DNA of 6,763 nucleotides from an uncultured Porphyromonadaceae bacterium (lineage in GTDB: Bacteria > Bacteroidota > Bacteroidia > Bacteroidales > CAMTPD01): NCBI GenBank assembly GCA_947074265.1, contig CAMTPD010000078.1:1-6763 (forward strand), given 5' to 3'. The notes under the pieces are model-generated. The model was given only the letters and a program-made list of their open reading frames with translations, made no database searches and was not told the DNA's origin. Numbering within the stretch: the stretch's first letter is position 1; the number at the start of each line of letters is the position of its first letter. A program made the position numbers and the translations under genes. Below, piece by piece: positions 6,330-6,763 of the stretch.

Positions 6330-6763
6330 ATGATACAAGAGAATTTCATAAAGATTTACGAAGATAGTTTCAAAACCAACTGGGATTTGCCTGCTCTTAG
6401 CGATTGCAGCAAGGGTACTACCCTTACTTATCAAGGTGTGGCACAAGAGATTGCAAAACACCACTTGCTATTTGAACATCTAAACGTAAAAAAGGGTGAC
6501 AAAATCGCGCTCATCGGAAAAGACAATATCAACTGGTGCATTATCTATATGGCTACAATGACATATGGTGCAGTAATTGTCCCGATTCTTCAAGACTTTA
6601 ATCCGCATGATGTGCAACATATCATCAATCACTCCGAATCGGTTGTACTCTTTTCCAGTACTAAAATCTGGGAATCACTCAACACTGATAGGTTTGAAGG
6701 ATTAAAAGCAGCATTCTCTCTTTCGAGTTGTAAGTTGCTTATGGCAACAAAAGGAAAAGAGTC
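6330..6763 (+). CDS. AMP-forming acyl-CoA synthetase, N-terminal part (truncated by window edge)
   Basis: Only the first 144 residues are present; the frame is open to the right edge. Reading from the ATG at 6330, the protein begins MIQENFIKIYEDSF. It shows the N-terminal pattern of the ANL (AMP-binding) superfamily: LTYQGVAQEIA at 32-42, LNVKKGDKIALIGKDNINW at 51-69, and YMATMTYGAVIVPI at 73-86, followed by HIINHSES (97-104). This resembles the long-chain fatty acyl-CoA synthetase branch, which activates fatty acids through an acyl-adenylate. The diagnostic P-loop (YTSGTTG) and hinge motifs would lie beyond the window, so substrate class is inferred. An ATG at 6319 is in another frame and stops after four codons. 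The gene is divergent from mtaB and has its own promoter. Confidence 0.85.
   Translation, partial: MIQENFIKIYEDSFKTNWDLPALSDCSKGTTLTYQGVAQEIAKHHLLFEHLNVKKGDKIALIGKDNINWCIIYMATMTYGAVIVPILQDFNPHDVQHIINHSESVVLFSSTKIWESLNTDRFEGLKAAFSLSSCKLLMATKGKE

Overview
This window looks like ordinary chromosome from a Bacteroidales-type member of the phylum Bacteroidota (a Bacteroides or Dysgonomonas-like organism). It is AT-rich. Start codons lack Shine-Dalgarno sequences and sit behind A/T-rich leaders. Three intergenic regions carry exact matches to the Bacteroidota -7 promoter element TAnnTTTG. The proteins (a PNGase F-type lipoprotein, MtaB, an HtrB-type acyltransferase) also read as Bacteroidota versions. 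I place the organism from these features, not from a database match.

Layout, left to right. Positions 87-1331 (+) encode a PNGase F-like lipoprotein that stands alone, with a -7 element upstream and a strong hairpin/T-tract terminator downstream. Positions 1332-1557 are an intergenic gap holding that terminator, an 18-bp near-perfect palindrome and a weak promoter candidate. Positions 1558-2904 (+) are a two-gene unit: a MarC-family six-helix membrane protein, then 6 bp later a HAD-superfamily hydrolase. A stem-loop at 2903-2940 separates this unit from a convergent minus-strand operon and can serve both strands.

The minus-strand operon is read from 6215 down to 2946. Its order is mtaB (tRNA ms2t6A methylthiotransferase), then an LpxL/HtrB-family lipid A acyltransferase, then a family 2 glycosyltransferase, with gaps of only 12 and 6 bp. 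The last two genes point to lipid A or cell-surface glycolipid assembly at the inner membrane. The tRNA-modifying first gene may be there only because it brings the promoter. Divergent from mtaB, with its own good promoter, is the start of an AMP-forming acyl-CoA synthetase gene that runs off the right edge at 6763.

I found no mobile element, CRISPR array, tRNA or rRNA, and no convincing new biological system. The points most worth a second look are the altered active-site residues in the PNGase F-like protein, the palindrome upstream of the MarC-like gene, the linkage of tRNA modification to lipid A genes, and an A9 tract directly after the start codon of the glycosyltransferase.
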